A stretch of 64,000 nt of DNA from Calycina herbarum (taxonomy: Eukaryota > Ascomycota > Leotiomycetes > Helotiales > Pezizellaceae): assembly GCA_001414485.1 (NCBI GenBank), contig LLEY01000113.1, positions 124,001 to 188,000 of the forward strand. Reading direction: 5' to 3'. The number at the start of each line of letters is the position of its first letter. Within the stretch, counting starts at the first letter, position 1. The notes beneath the pieces were generated by a model. That model did not search any database and was not told the origin of the DNA. It saw nothing but the letters and a program-made list of their open reading frames with translations. Positions 10,160 to 22,200 of the stretch are shown one piece after another. Both the position numbers and the translations under genes were made by a program.

Positions 10160-11177
10160 ATGCCTCCGCGAATACCCCTTCCCTCGCGCCTGGGTGTTTC
10201 CACCCGTAAGCTGTCCTTCTCAACGTTGATGTCAAAATGCCATACCTAACCAATTCCCAGTGTGTTTTCGCCCAGCATCAAAATCATCCACCGGTCCACT
10301 CCCCATCATCGCAACAGCAAATGTTGCAACCTTCGCCCAGCGTAAAGCTCATAAAGATCCTTACGCCTTAGCCCAATCCGCCCAAAGAAAATCAGTAAAC
10401 CTAGCACGACAAACGGTGCTCCGAGAAGAGAGAAAGGAGGCATTAGGAGACCCAGTCCGAGGCCTACCAACCCCCTTCGTCGAATCGTTCGACACAGTAG
10501 GAGGCTCAACGGCCCTCGCAACCAAACTCTCCGAAGACGGTTCCTACGAAGGCCTCGAGGCCATAACCGGAGAGAATGTTCTCCTCAACCACTACCTTAC
10601 ATCCGCCGAGCTCGAGAAGTCCTTACAACGATCGTACGAGTTATCGGAACCCATGAGGGGGAAGTTGGGTTTTGCTCTCGACCCGATACAGGTCAGGGCG
10701 GAGAAGCAGAAATATGAGGAGGGCCACCAGAGAGCGACCACAGCATTGGCACGTATTGTCAGTCTGGCAAACTCCAGTCAAAAGGACAAGACGAGGGCGA
10801 ATGTCCAGAGATGTATAAAGACATTTGGACGGCACGAAACCGACCAGACTCTCAGACCACGAGCACCAGTCAACCCAGAGATTTTTGGAGGGAAGAAGCC
10901 ACCGCAGAAGACACCCAGAGCTGGACCTGATACTGGGAGTTCGGAGGTTCAGATTGCTATCTTGACGGCCAAGATCAGGGTTCTCTCCAATCAATTGCTT
11001 AAGAAGGGAGGAAACAAGGACAAGATCAACAAGAGGAATCTGCGTGTGTTGGTACACAAGAGGCAGAAGCATTTGAACTATCTGCGGAGGAAGGAACGTG
11101 GTAGTGATCGATGGCAGAATGTGATTTCCACTCTTGGACTTACAGAGGGAACATGGAAGGGAGAAATCAGCTTGTAG
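10160..11177 (+). CDS. MRPS28: mitochondrial 37S ribosomal protein uS15m
   Basis: Mitochondrial small-subunit protein of the bacterial S15 family (yeast Mrps28). Exon 1 is 10160-10205 and exon 2 is 10261-11177, with a 55-nt intron (GTAAGC to CCCAG), giving 320 aa. The N-terminus (MPPRIPLPSRLGVST...) is basic, hydroxylated and acid-poor, a good mitochondrial presequence. The S15 domain occupies about residues 237-315: GPDTGSSEVQIAILTAKI, then NKRNLRVLVHKRQKHLNYL and the final LGL. The region before the domain is a long fungal-type extension. It is divergent from RPS0, so a cytosolic and a mitochondrial ribosomal protein gene share one intergenic promoter. Confidence 0.92.
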
Positions 11178-11598
11178 TTGATTGTATATCATTTGTGTAG
11201 ATGGCTGGGCTTCTGTAAAATATTTGGGGAAATCAATTGTATGAAAAGTTGAAAACTGCCAGGTTCTGGCGGGGTCACAGTTCCCCAATTACAACAACTA
11301 TTTCCTTACCCTAGTCCTACTCGAAATGATGACGGATTGAAAACAAAATTTAGAACTTGAGAAGTGTCTTGTGGGTCTGTGAATCCACAGGTACAGTTAT
11401 CACAGGTCATTCGTTACACATCGAGCCATTCTCAAGTACGCTTGTCAATGCAGTTCTCATTCAAAAGGAACTTGCCTAAAGTACGGAAGCCAGATAGGAT
11501 TATACCACTTCCAATTCAAGTCCCAATTCTCCCAGCGCCAACCCACCCAACATAACAGTACAAATTTTAACAGAGAAGGAGAGAAATTAAGAGGGCAT

Positions 11599-12843
11599 CT
11601 AGAATACACTTATGTAATTTCCAATCCTCTCCTTTTGGTTCTGTGCTATGCATTCTGCAATCCAAGTGATGTTTCGGATTTCCTGATAGCCAGTTAGTAT
11701 GTTTTCGGCATCGTCAAATGCAGAATCTTTTCTTACCTGTTCCCTCAATTTAACCCATGCGTAAACAATAGCGAATGTGAATTGCCGTGTAAAGGCCCCC
11801 TTGGAGATTTCCATCTCCTTTTGGTAGAACAAGTCCTCGAGACTCTTTCCATCGCCCCCAACACCTCCACTCATATTTCCGGCACCGCTGCTCTGTCCCA
11901 TACCGGCCTGGTCAAAGTAGGTCTTGTAGTCATTAACTCCTTCCACTGCTAATCTTACACCTTCAATATCATCTGCTCTTGAAAGCATGAATGATCCTTC
12001 GGGGTATAGTCTTCCGAATGCTGGGTATAACTTCTTGCGATCTGCCTTGGAGAGCTCCGTACCGAAAGAGTTTAATGTGATGTTGATAGCTCTTCGATCC
12101 GCCTCAAATTCTAGAATCTCAGTCATGACCTCCGCTGTAGGTGTACCAGCCATTTCCGAATCTGTGTTGACAAAGTTGTGGAAATCCTCGAGGTAGTTCT
12201 TGTACAAGGTGTTTCGAACAATCTCGATATTGAGCTCATCCAAATCTTGGTGGCTCAAACTTCCCTTGAAGTATGGGGCAAGCGGGGTTTCAATCAAAAC
12301 GCTGTTGTATAGTTCCTCAATATTGGTGGCTACACAGAGGACTGGCATCGTTTCGAACCATCCGAGGGGATGGCATCTTTCTAGCAACTCTCTTGTGTCT
12401 CGTTCGTGTAGGGTGCCAGTAATCAAAAGCGCCACATTATCGATCATGTATCCGTAGGTCAGGTAGTCCATAAATTTCGCCAGGGATCCAACTGCGTTTG
12501 ATCTCACATATCGAAACTCTGAGATGAGTTTGTCGGTCGTCTTCGCTGCGAGGGTGGATGTAGAGGGATTTGGAGGAAGCGATGCGAGGAAATCACCGTA
12601 AGCTGGGCCCAGTTGAAGCTTTAAATCTGCGAAGCCATTAGTGGGATTTCAGAAGAGCCCTGGTCAACATACCATCGATGGTTTCGCACTGCGTAAGATT
12701 GTTGTAATTCTGGCCAGTCAAGAGGCCATTGCGATAACCTCTGACGATACCCTCAATGTAGCTTCCAAAACGTTAGGCAGTGAACTTGCAGGGGACGACA
12801 GAGCTTCATACCCATTGTTGACGTTGTAGAAAAGGCCCTCCAT
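11599..12843 (-). CDS. VMA6: V-type proton ATPase subunit d
   Basis: Subunit d of the Vo sector, linking the proteolipid ring to the central stalk of the vacuolar ATPase. Exons: 12843-12812, 12761-12673, 12626-11737 and 11682-11599. The fourth boundary is cryptic: the 54 nt at 11736-11683 read through in frame, but they begin GTAAG, contain CTAAC and end CAG. Removing them restores the family sequence [19 protein letters not shown]. The spliced product is 364 aa. It shows [23 protein letters not shown] at the start, [30 protein letters not shown], and the end NYISVF. An insert rich in Gly, Ser and Met precedes [12 protein letters not shown]. It is divergent from NOP58 across about 285 bp. Confidence 0.95.
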
Positions 12844-13128
12844 ATTTGCAGACTGGTTCGAGATGTCGTCGAGTATTTCTGGTCTTGATGTTCTGTGGTT
12901 AAGAGCGTAGACTTGCTACCTGCCCGCGCAGCTGGGGGGATTATGACCCATAAAAGAACGTGACGTCGGCGCTAAGATTGGCTGGCGATAATTTTCCACT
13001 AGCGCCTGCCCTCTTTTTTTACCTTCGAATCTTTTTTTTTGAAACCTTGAGCTCGAGGTCGACAGAATTTCCACAACCAGAAGGCACCACCAGAACGACA
13101 CCAAAGGAAAATTTAGGCCGAACTCAAG

Positions 13129-15275
13129 ATGGGCCTCTTCGTTCTCACCGAAACCAGTGCGGGTTTCGCGCTTTTCAAGGCCGACAAGAAGGTGCTGAAG
13201 AAGAATAATACCGCAGAGGTCGAATCTGCAGAGAGCATCAATGGACTGTAAGTGCAATTGAGCTGCGATTGCGATTGCGATTGCAATGTTTTATGAGCAA
13301 CATCTAATTAGGCGCTGCGCAATACAGTCTTAAATTGAAACATTTCGAGAAGTTTGACTCGGCTGCGACTGCTTTGGAGGAAGTTGCATCGTTGGTGGAG
13401 GGGAAGGTGTCGCCCATGCTCGCGAAGCTTTTGGACAACCTCAAGGACGAGAAGAAGGCATCTCTCGCGGTCGCAGATCCCAAATTAGGACAGGCCATCA
13501 ATAAGCTTCCCGGTCTCAACCTTACTCCCGTCTCCGACTCAACTACCAACGATGTCTATCGTGCTATCCGCGAGCACCTTCCTTCCCTCATCCCAGGTCT
13601 CCTTCCCGAAAATATCTCCACCATGTCGCTTGGTTTGTCGCATTCGCTATCACGACACAAGCTCAAGTTCTCGCCCGATAAGGTCGATACTATGATTGTT
13701 CAAGCTATCGCCCTGCTTGACGACCTGGATAAAGAGCTGAACACTTATGCCATGAGAGTCAAGGAGTGGTATGGATGGCATTTCCCGGAAATGGGTAAAA
13801 TTGTGAACGATAACTTGGCATACGCTCGAATTATTTTGAAGGTTGGCATGCGCACAAACACCTCCAACACTGATCTTGCCGATATCTTACCAGAAGAGAT
13901 TGAAACTGCCATCAAGGCGGCAGCTGAAGTCAGTATGGGAACAGAAATTACTGAGGAGGATTTGGAGAACATCAAGCTTTTGGCTGAGCAAGTTGTTGGT
14001 TTCACCGAATATCGTCAACAATTGTCTAGTTATTTGAGCGCTCGTATGCAAGCTATTGCGCCCAATCTCACAGAATTGGTCGGTGATCTTGTCGGAGCTA
14101 GACTCATTGCCCACTCTGGATCTCTCATGAACTTGGCCAAGAGCCCTGCCAGTACCATCCAAATTCTCGGTGCTGAAAAGGCACTTTTCAGAGCTTTAAA
14201 GACCAAACACGACACACCCAAGTACGGTTTGATTTACCACGCTTCCTTGGTTGGTCAAGCCACCGGAAAAAACAAGGGTAAGATTGCCCGTATGTTAGCT
14301 GCAAAGGCTGCTATCGGTCTTCGCGTTGATGCTCTTTCCGATTGGAGTGCCCAAGGTGAAGGAAAGGGCGATGATGTCGATGAGGAGGAGCGATCAATAC
14401 TCGGTGTCACATCTCGTGCCAAGATTGAGCGTCACTTGCGATTATTGGAAGGCAAGCCATTACTTCCAAGAGGAGTTGCCGTTGGACCAAATGGTGCTGC
14501 TGTTTCCGCCCCTGGAAAATGGGAAGTAAAGGAGGCCAGAAAATACAACGCTGATGCCGATGGACTTGCTGGTGATGCCCCAGCCGCCGCTGAGCCAGTA
14601 TCTGAGAAGAAGTCCAAGAAAGAGAAGAAAGCCAAGAAGGAAGAAGCACCAAAGAAGGAGGTCAAGAAGTTGATCGAGGAAGTTGAGTCTGATAACGAGT
14701 CCGAGGATTCCGATGAAGAGATGGCTGATGCTCCTGCCACCAACGGAGCTCACTCAGATACCATATCAACAGTCTCTGAGGATTCTCCTTCCCCCCCAGC
14801 ATCCCCCCAATGGGTATCATCCATTCTCGGCAACACCAAAGAAGCCAAGAAGGCCCGAAAGGTCGAGCGACACGAACGAAATGTTGCTGAAGCCGAAAAG
14901 AAATCCGAGAAGAGAAAGGCTAAGAAGGAAAGAGATGCCAAAAATGCAGACCGTGAGAAGAGAAGGGAAGCAAAGGCAGCACAGGAGGAGAGCAGAGCAG
15001 CTGCCACGCCAGCTACGCCAGTGGACCCAGATATCAAGAATGCTGAACTTGCAGGTCTCAGCTTGGAAAAGTACAAGCGCAAGCTTGAAAGAGGCCAAAT
15101 CACCCTTGGCGAGGATGGTACACCAATTGTCACCAGCAAGAAAGATCTCAAAAAGCAACAGAGGGCCGCAGAGAAGGCTGCAGAGAAGGCCGCCGGTTCT
15201 AGCAGCAAAAAGCGAAAGTCGGAAGATGATGTTGAGAAGTCGGAGAAGAAGAAAAAGAAGAAGAGCAAGGCTTGA
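13129..15275 (+). CDS. NOP58: nucleolar protein Nop58, box C/D snoRNP core
   Basis: Core protein of box C/D snoRNPs that guide rRNA 2'-O-methylation. Exon 1 is 13129-13247 and exon 2 is 13328-15275 (intron GTAAGT to ACAG, 80 nt), giving 688 aa. The N-terminal NOP5NT domain starts [18 protein letters not shown] coiled-coil region and NOSIC follow (about residues 180-230). The Nop domain includes [21 protein letters not shown] and [22 protein letters not shown] at about 350-371. The last 220 residues or so are Lys/Glu-rich, with KKEKKAKK repeats, an acidic [11 protein letters not shown] patch and a KKKKKKSK tail. It is longer than yeast Nop58 (511 aa), mainly in this tail. Confidence 0.95.
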
Positions 15276-15631
15276 GTTTTTTCCTCTCTCTGGTTTCTGT
15301 AACATAATGCTTGATGTTTCTCTCTCCGGCGTGTGAGGTCTTGTTGTCGGCGTCCGGGGTGGCATTGTCAGGGTATTTGAGTTTGATTTGGAGTAACGAA
15401 AAATGGCTGTTTGGCTCTTTTGCAAATAAATAAACATCACTGGATCCAGATACCTTATTGCCTTTATATGTTTGTTTGATCGCATTCCTCGGTTGTGACT
15501 TGGTGAGACCTTTTTCAATCCCCAATTACCAGCGCAAGAGTTGCGCCATCATGATTCTATTTACAATCTTGCACCCAAGTCCTCTTCACCTTCAAACCAT
15601 ATTATCCCTGCAGTTATTCAATCCCAAATTC

Positions 15632-16411
15632 CTACTCGAGGCATTGCATCTTAGTTCTGTCCACATCCCCATCGTTCTCCTCCGTGTGTTCCCTTTTACC
15701 ATCAGTGTTGATTTGAAGCTTTTCGGTCGCCATCGCAAGATTCTCGACCTCGGTTCCCTCGGTTTCATCATCGGAGGGCTCGAGGGTTTTGAGGCCATAC
15801 ATTTCTCTGAAATAGGACTTTTGGGATTGTTAGTTGATTCAATTGCTATTATGATACTTGCAGGTACTCACTTTGATGCTGAACCTCTTGTCGAATTCCA
15901 GGCCCGTTGCTTCAGCGCGCCACTGCCACCACTCATCTCCATCGAAGTAGGGGTCTTCGTGCTCGACCGACTAGATATTGCATATTAGTTGTTGTAAATG
16001 GAAAAAAGGAAAGCTGGCTTACCTGTCTCAAATAGATATACAAGTCGTCTTCATCCTTGGGCGACAAGACATCCTCCTCATCCTCCTCCGATAATTCCCA
16101 AGCCTCTTCTTTTGTTGTTGCTGCTCTTCTCGCGATTTCCTTATACCACCTAATCTTCAACTTTAAATACATTTCCCTCATGAGTTCAACCTCCGTTCGC
16201 GCCAAAGGTGAAACATCTTTGGTGAGTCCATTCACCATATTCAGAAACCCATAAAACTTGAGTTTCTGGCCAAGCCAGTGGTGATCAACTTGCTATTTGA
16301 ATGTTGGAAATAAGACTGTTTCGGGGTCGCGATGGATGCGATGCCTCTCGTGCATTAACTGAATTTGTCTTTTGACTTCACGAATAATGTGTTGCTCGAA
16401 ATAATCGACAT
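15632..16411 (-). CDS. unknown protein, four-exon model with doubtful 5' end
   Basis: Model: exons 16411-16382, 16292-16023, 15970-15872 and 15817-15632, all in phase 0, 194 aa. The last three exons are well supported. They contain QVDHHWLGQKLKFYGFLNMV, a basic helix (MYLKLKIRWYKEIARR), an acidic stretch (EEDEEDVLSPKDEDD) and a Trp-rich block DEWWQWRAEATGLEFDKRF. The first exon (MSIISSNTLF) relies on a weak GTGAAG donor. Alternatively the start is the ATG at 16424. In that frame the 89-nt intron region reads as plausible protein (FEQHIIREVKRQIQ...DPETVLFPTFK), but two stops intervene (TAA at 16415-16413, TAG at 16295-16293), which would make this a damaged gene. I do not recognise the family. 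It is convergent with NOP58. Confidence 0.6.
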
Positions 16412-16716
16412 TTTATAGAGGCATGATTCGTTTGTGCGGTGGTGTTGTGGTTTTGGTCGAGGTTGCGATTCGTCGAGAAATTATAGGTGAGGAAGACGCG
16501 TAAGAAAATGTCTGAAAGGTAAAGGTCAGAAGGACGCGGTAGAATGCTTGCGCTCAGCAGATTAAGGCATCCATTGGTGCTAAGAGCCATAAAGCATTCA
16601 CGATTCTACAATTCTATTGGGCAAGATCACCCGAAGCAGGCCCAGGATACCCCCACACAGGGTCGAATTGTTCGTGTTGTAAAATAAGACACCTGTATCT
16701 CAACAAATTCAAAATT

Positions 16717-16948
16717 TTGCCCTCGTGGCTTAGTGGTAAAGGTGCCGAGATCATTGATCAACCAACTAATTTCTCTGCCCTACACACAAGTCGGGACAAC
16801 ATGGTGCCTACGGGACTCCAATCGTTCCTCGTCAAAGAAAGGGTAAAGGTAAGTATAAAAGGTGGGGGGGGGGGGCTCTGTGGGTTCTGGGGTACTTAAA
16901 AATATGTTCTATTGAAGTGAGTTTGATTCCCATACTGGTGCACCGGAG
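16717..16948 (+). other. tRNA-like fragment, possible Pol III relic
   Basis: GTGGCTTAGTGGTAAAGG at about 16725 matches an internal A-box and D-arm (GGC/GCC pairing). AGTTTGATTCCC at about 16919 resembles a B-box and T-loop, but it lies about 190 nt away. The acceptor ends do not pair. It could be a degenerate tRNA with an insertion, a tRNA-derived element or chance. The 12-nt G run at 16865-16876 lies inside. Confidence 0.2.
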
Positions 16949-17594
16949 AATATATTTTTGCTATTTTTGATTTTTTTTCCTCTTGAGTCGCATTGTCTTG
17001 AATTTCTTTATGCTTTCATATGTTATGAGATTGCACCTAGGCATTGTTTTGGCTTTCAAGTCTGGTTGGGAACTCTTCAAGATACGTAGTAGTTGTTGTT
17101 CGGTCGCTTAATTAAGTGGAGACATTTCGCCTGACGAGGTAGCTATGTAAAAGGTACTCTTCATTGACGGGTCGTTATCTGACTTTTTTAATTGCTTCCA
17201 GTTGTTATTTCATGTCCCCTTCCCTCTATACTAAGCGCTTCTACGGCATAGTTATTTTATGCTAGTAAATTTCTAAACTTTTCCGTTCCTCTTAAGCAAG
17301 CATGAGCATGGAAGCCTGTTGGTATATAACATCTCTACTTCGCTGCTCAACTTCTTAATAGTTGCTAATGTAGAAACTCGGTATTCCAAGTCAATTCTAG
17401 AAAACAGTGTATGAGATTCGCTGAACTTGTACTTGTAACTAAAAGTGAGGATCGTATTTTGCCCCACCTCTTTTCAGCCACTCACCAGCCACTTCTCAGC
17501 CTGATATTTTCCTCTAGACCTCAGCCTTGCGACTCAATCCTGTCATCAAAATCAATCCCACCCCCAAACACAAAACAAAGCAACATATACAACT

Positions 17595-18338
17595 ATGGCA
17601 GATGATAAATCACGTTCCAGATCTCGATCCCCGAATCGACCCTCAATGCGTGACGCACCCACAGGACCTCGCGAGGACCATACACGACGTAATCGTTCCC
17701 GATCCCCGCGTCGCGACCGTCGAGGTGGTGGGGGAGGAGGCTTCCGATGGAAGGAAAAACGAAGAGATGATGACAGAAATAAGGAGGGAAGGGAGAGAAG
17801 ATTAGAGAGGGGATATAGGAATCGATCGCCGAGGAGGGATAGGAGGGATGATAGAGACGGAGGCGACAGAAGAGATGGTGGGAGGGATGGAGGGGACAAA
17901 GGCGATAGAAGAGAAGGCGAAAAAGATCGCGCGCGACGAGAGAAACGAGAGAGGATCGTTGAACCTAACATCTCTAAGAAAGAAGATTCTTTGGACTTAG
18001 CCTCGAAGTTCGGACCCTCCTCTACCTCCAATTCCAATACCAACTCGACGTCGAAACCGAATCCAGCACCCCCACAACAGCAATCCGCAGCACCGCAGGA
18101 AAGAATGATCACAGTTTTCGTCAACGATCGACTCGGTACTCGGGCGCAAATTCCCTGTTTGGCATCAGATAATATCAAGTTGTTTAAGATGCAAGTTGCG
18201 GCGCAGATTGGGAGACAACCGCATGAGATTCTGTTGAAGAGACAAGGGGAGAGACCTTTTAAGGATATGTTGACGTTGGAGGATTATGGGGTTAGCAATG
18301 GGGTGCAACTTGATTTGGAGATTGATACTGGGGAGTGA
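17595..18338 (+). CDS. HUB1: ubiquitin-like modifier Hub1 with RS-type N-terminal extension
   Basis: Hub1/UBL5 is a ubiquitin-like protein that binds HIND elements of splicing factors such as Snu66 and promotes use of weak 5' splice sites. The single-exon product is 247 aa. Residues 171-244 are the ubiquitin-like fold: MITVFVNDRLGTRAQIP, KLFKMQVAAQIG, ILLKRQG, FKDMLTLEDYGVSNGVQLDLEI. It ends in IDTGE, without the C-terminal Tyr-Tyr of yeast Hub1. Residues 1-115 are RS/RD/RG-rich (SRSRSRSPNR, RNRSRSPRRDRR, RDGGDRRDGG), like an SR-protein domain, and are followed by a Ser/Asn/Pro/Gln linker. The extension probably aids spliceosomal targeting; that is inference. There are no introns. Confidence 0.85.
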   Translation: MADDKSRSRSRSPNRPSMRDAPTGPREDHTRRNRSRSPRRDRRGGGGGGFRWKEKRRDDDRNKEGRERRLERGYRNRSPRRDRRDDRDGGDRRDGGRDGGDKGDRREGEKDRARREKRERIVEPNISKKEDSLDLASKFGPSSTSNSNTNSTSKPNPAPPQQQSAAPQERMITVFVNDRLGTRAQIPCLASDNIKLFKMQVAAQIGRQPHEILLKRQGERPFKDMLTLEDYGVSNGVQLDLEIDTGE

Positions 18339-19295
18339 TGCGGGGATTTACTTTGGGGTAGGGGTGGAAACTTGGTGTACAAAACGAGCGAGCCCATTTG
18401 GGGTTTGTTGGAGATGGGGGAAGAATGTGTTTGTATACGCAATGGGGATTCGAACTCTTTGGATGAATTGGAATGAAATTTCACCCTCCATTGCTGGGGG
18501 AACAGCGCTTACAGCCAAAGTAATGCCGAGAAGATATTAAACTTGCCTACCATACCTTTCAATCCACAAGAAAAGATTTCCAATGCTCCATTGCTCACTC
18601 TAATTTCATCGTCTTAATCTCTCTTCTGGGACTTGAAGTTCTCTTGTACTTCTCATAATTCAGCGCCTCTAATTCTCAAAAACAAGGTATGCCAATCTCA
18701 TGAGATCTGAATGTCTCACACGTTACTCCCTTAGATTAGATATTATTTAGGCATAATTCACATGAACGATGGATGTGATATTGTGATGTATGGGTGTTTG
18801 GGTGGATGGATACCATGCGTGGCACGAGTTGGGATTATAATTCCTTCTTTTTAGGATACCCAGTACAGAACCTCAGTACCCTATTTCTTAACAGCTTTCC
18901 TGGTCGTTGTTTCTGCTAAGGATATAAAATTTTTAATTCCTTTCCTTAGCGTTATTACTCTGTAACAAACGATTTTGCGATCACTAGGGAGAGACGATAC
19001 CTCAAATGGTAGTTGAATGCGTTTTATTATCACATTGCTTCGCTATGATGATGGTATGTATGACTCTACCAAACCAACCCCGCTATCAAACCCAAAACCC
19101 AAAACCCAAAACGCCCTTGATCCAATGCAGCCATGCGACACCAATACCCCAGCCATCAAAATATAGCACTCCACTCTTTATATCTTCCCTCTCATAGCCA
19201 ATCCCCAACAAAAGAAATCCAGACCGTCGGGTATACAAAGCATCCAATCTCAATCCAACCCCTTACTCACACCCTTTCTCATAAACACGGGCCCC
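18339..19295. other. intergenic region between convergent genes
   Basis: About 960 bp between the ends of HUB1 and the AT-hook gene. No coding exon, tRNA or clear repeat was found apart from short AT-rich tracts and a CCCAAAACCCAAAA repeat near 19090. It probably holds the two 3' UTRs. Confidence 0.5.
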
Positions 19296-22200
19296 TCAAA
19301 CCTCCCTACTCCCACCACCCCCCATACTAGCTTGAACAATCCTCCGCGCCCGCCTATCCTCCTCCGCAACAACAAGACTAAAAACCCTAGTCGCAACACC
19401 CTTCTCCTCCCACCCCGGAACTTTATTCCTAAACTCATCCACAGCCTCCAAATGCCACTGCTGCAACACCATACTCCTACCCCCCGAACTAACAGTCCTA
19501 CCCACAAGTCGACTAACAACCCTAGTATCATGTCGTCTCCTCACACTCCCATATACATCCTCCCTCCCGTAATTTCGATTCTCAGGTTTCCAGCTCCAAA
19601 CGATTTGTTCGAGGAGTAACCAGTGATCGCGTGTCCAAGTTGTGGCTGATAGAGGACGGTAGAGGGGGGATGAGGGATTGGGGGAGGAGGATACCCATGC
19701 TACTGCCTTTGAGGGGGAGTCTTGGATGCCTGGTCTTGGGGCAGGGGCTTTGAGGGGGGAGCGAAGGATGGATTTTGTGGGGGAGAGATGGAGGGGGCCT
19801 GGACGAAGAGGGTTGGCGGCTAGACCAACGTTTTCGGCCCATTTGAGGGTGCTGTCATCTGCTTTTTGGTTTTCCTTTTCGGAGGTTGAGGTTTTGGATG
19901 AGTTGCCGTCGTTCATGTAGTCGGGGGAAGAGGGAAGATCGGAGGCGGGGGTGCCTGAAAGGGGAAGATTCGATCGACTTTGAGGGAAGGAGTTAAGTGA
20001 TTGTGCGTTTGAGGGTGCAGTTCCAAATTTGATGGTAGACTTGCTGATGTCGAAAAGTTTGGATGGTAAGTTCTCCGCCCCCCTACTCCTAGGTCGTGGG
20101 GTAAATCCTGTCTTCTGTGGGATGGGAGTGAAGGATATCTTGCCCTCAGCGGGACTGCTGCTCGCTTCTGGTGTTTCTGGTCTAGCGCGTTGGTTTGATT
20201 GAGAGTCGAAAGATGTTTCTCTATCAGGCTGCCTATTAAGTTGGGAAGAAATACCACCAGAGTTTGATGGAAGCACAGGAAGTTTCTTTGGAGGAGATGC
20301 TGCAAATAAAGCAGATAGATCCAGGCCACCCTTCTCACGAACACGAGGCTTGAAGTTCGTTTTCTGTGGTATTTGAAAGTCTGATAGCTCCACATCCAAT
20401 TCAATCTCGTTGTTGAATTGACTTGTTATAGTGCGTCTTGCCGTCAGAGGCTTTGCGATAGAATCACCGATGATGTTTCCTGCAATGTGTGGTCGCTTTT
20501 CAACAACAGGAGATGAGATATGCGACAGCTCGTCGCTGTAAACTAATCGTTTGCTGTTCTTCCTCCATGGACTTGGCAATTTACTTCTTCTAGGCTTTTC
20601 TGTGACATTATTGGATTCATCAGGAACACCTTGTTTTCTCCATGACATTGGTGAAGATGTTCCCATCGTTTCTAGCAACAATCCGAAATCCTCGTCGTCG
20701 CTCTCATGTGACTTGAAATCATCATCAGAATTGATGACAACGACTTGGTCATCTTTGGCAGAATCAATCTGCTTGCTGACTGCCGCCCTCTCTGCCGCCC
20801 ATGTTCTCTCTCGCGGCGGTGTTGAGAGTTGTCTGGTGGAGGAATTCCTAGTGGGTTCTGGTGTAACACTTCTCCGGTTTCCAGGGGCATTGTCGACATT
20901 TGACCCCTGATTACTGATAATCTCGATTTCCTGCTCAGCTTGCCAACTCATCTCATTTTCGCTTCGGACAGTGCCAATTCTTGATCGGATGCTTGAAAAC
21001 CGGTCGGGCACGACTGGTTGGTGAGGTAGTTCGAGAGTGTATTGTTCCTTTTGCTCTACTGACGGCGATCGATGATTGCGAGTAGCGCTGCTGAATGGAT
21101 CATCCTGACCGGCAGACCGAGCCCATTGAGGTTTCATATTTGAAGATGCTGCAAAATTATCAGTCAGACAGAGTTTAGGAAAAGCCTTCTCGCGACGTTC
21201 TTCCAACGGTGAAAGTTGACAATCTCTTGCAACACTTGAAGGGTTTCTATTGGCAGATGGGCTCTTAAAGGGGCTCCCTAAACTCTGTGACCGAGATCTT
21301 GACGACGAGGAAGGTACAAGAGCATCTTGGAGTACACGGCCTGCTTTGGCAATGGGAGACAGAGTTGGCCTTCTGCTTTCTGACAAACCATCCAGGCATC
21401 CGACTTGCTCATTGGGCTGTGGAACAAGCGGGGGCAAGTGTGGAGATGAAAACATAATCGAAGGAGTCTCGGCCGCATCTGGATATAGTTGACGATGTTG
21501 ACGGAGATGCGCCGTATAGGTGTATCTGCGTGAAGGAGGCGATGAAGGCATCTGGGAAAATATAGTAGACGCTTCATTTACACTCGGCTCACCGTCAACA
21601 CGCCCAATGGGCTGAGTTTTACCTCCCGTAGAAGCCTTCGTCATGGGTGACTCGCAAGGAGGGGACGGGGTTTCCTCAGGGGTGAGAAGACGAGGACTCG
21701 TAGATTTTATAGCGAGAGATGATAACAGACCTGATTTTGAGCCAGGGACATTTAGTTGTGTCGAGGCTTTTACTGATGAACTGTCCATTTTGGAAGTCGC
21801 CAGTCTCTTGGCAGCTGGCGTAGCTGCTTCCAAAACTGCTGAAGGAATCGCCGAAAAGGAATCGTCGTACGCCTCATCGTTTTTGATCGTCGCTACCAAG
21901 AAGGTCGATTTTGGGAGGGCCTTAACTGGAGATGCAGCCTCAAAGATCTCTGGTGCTATAGTTGAAAATGAATCGTCGACTTCGGGGTTTGATAGTAAAT
22001 TTGAAAGAGCTTTAGGCTGGGGATGTTGGGTGACGGATACATCAAAATCTTGCAAGGCATCCTTAGGACTTGATGCTTCCGCTTGAGGACCCTCAGATGG
22101 GGCCGGCCTAGCTTCCTCTACTTCTCGTTCCTGACTGGCTACATCTACGTCTTCGTCGGCTGCAGATTGCTGTATTGATAAAAGGCTTTTATCTCGGGGA

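Noticed and set aside
14817..15518. Long minus-strand open frames under the NOP58 tail
   Set aside because: They are the complement of Lys/Glu-rich codons and look like Phe/Leu/Ser repeats; typical antisense shadow.
17552..18178. 208-codon minus-strand frame under HUB1
   Set aside because: Complement of the RS-rich region, Leu/Ser/Pro-rich without domain.
18440..18475. GGGGATTCGAACTC as a tRNA T-arm
   Set aside because: The stem does not pair and no acceptor, D-arm or anticodon arm fits nearby; lies in the HUB1 3' region.
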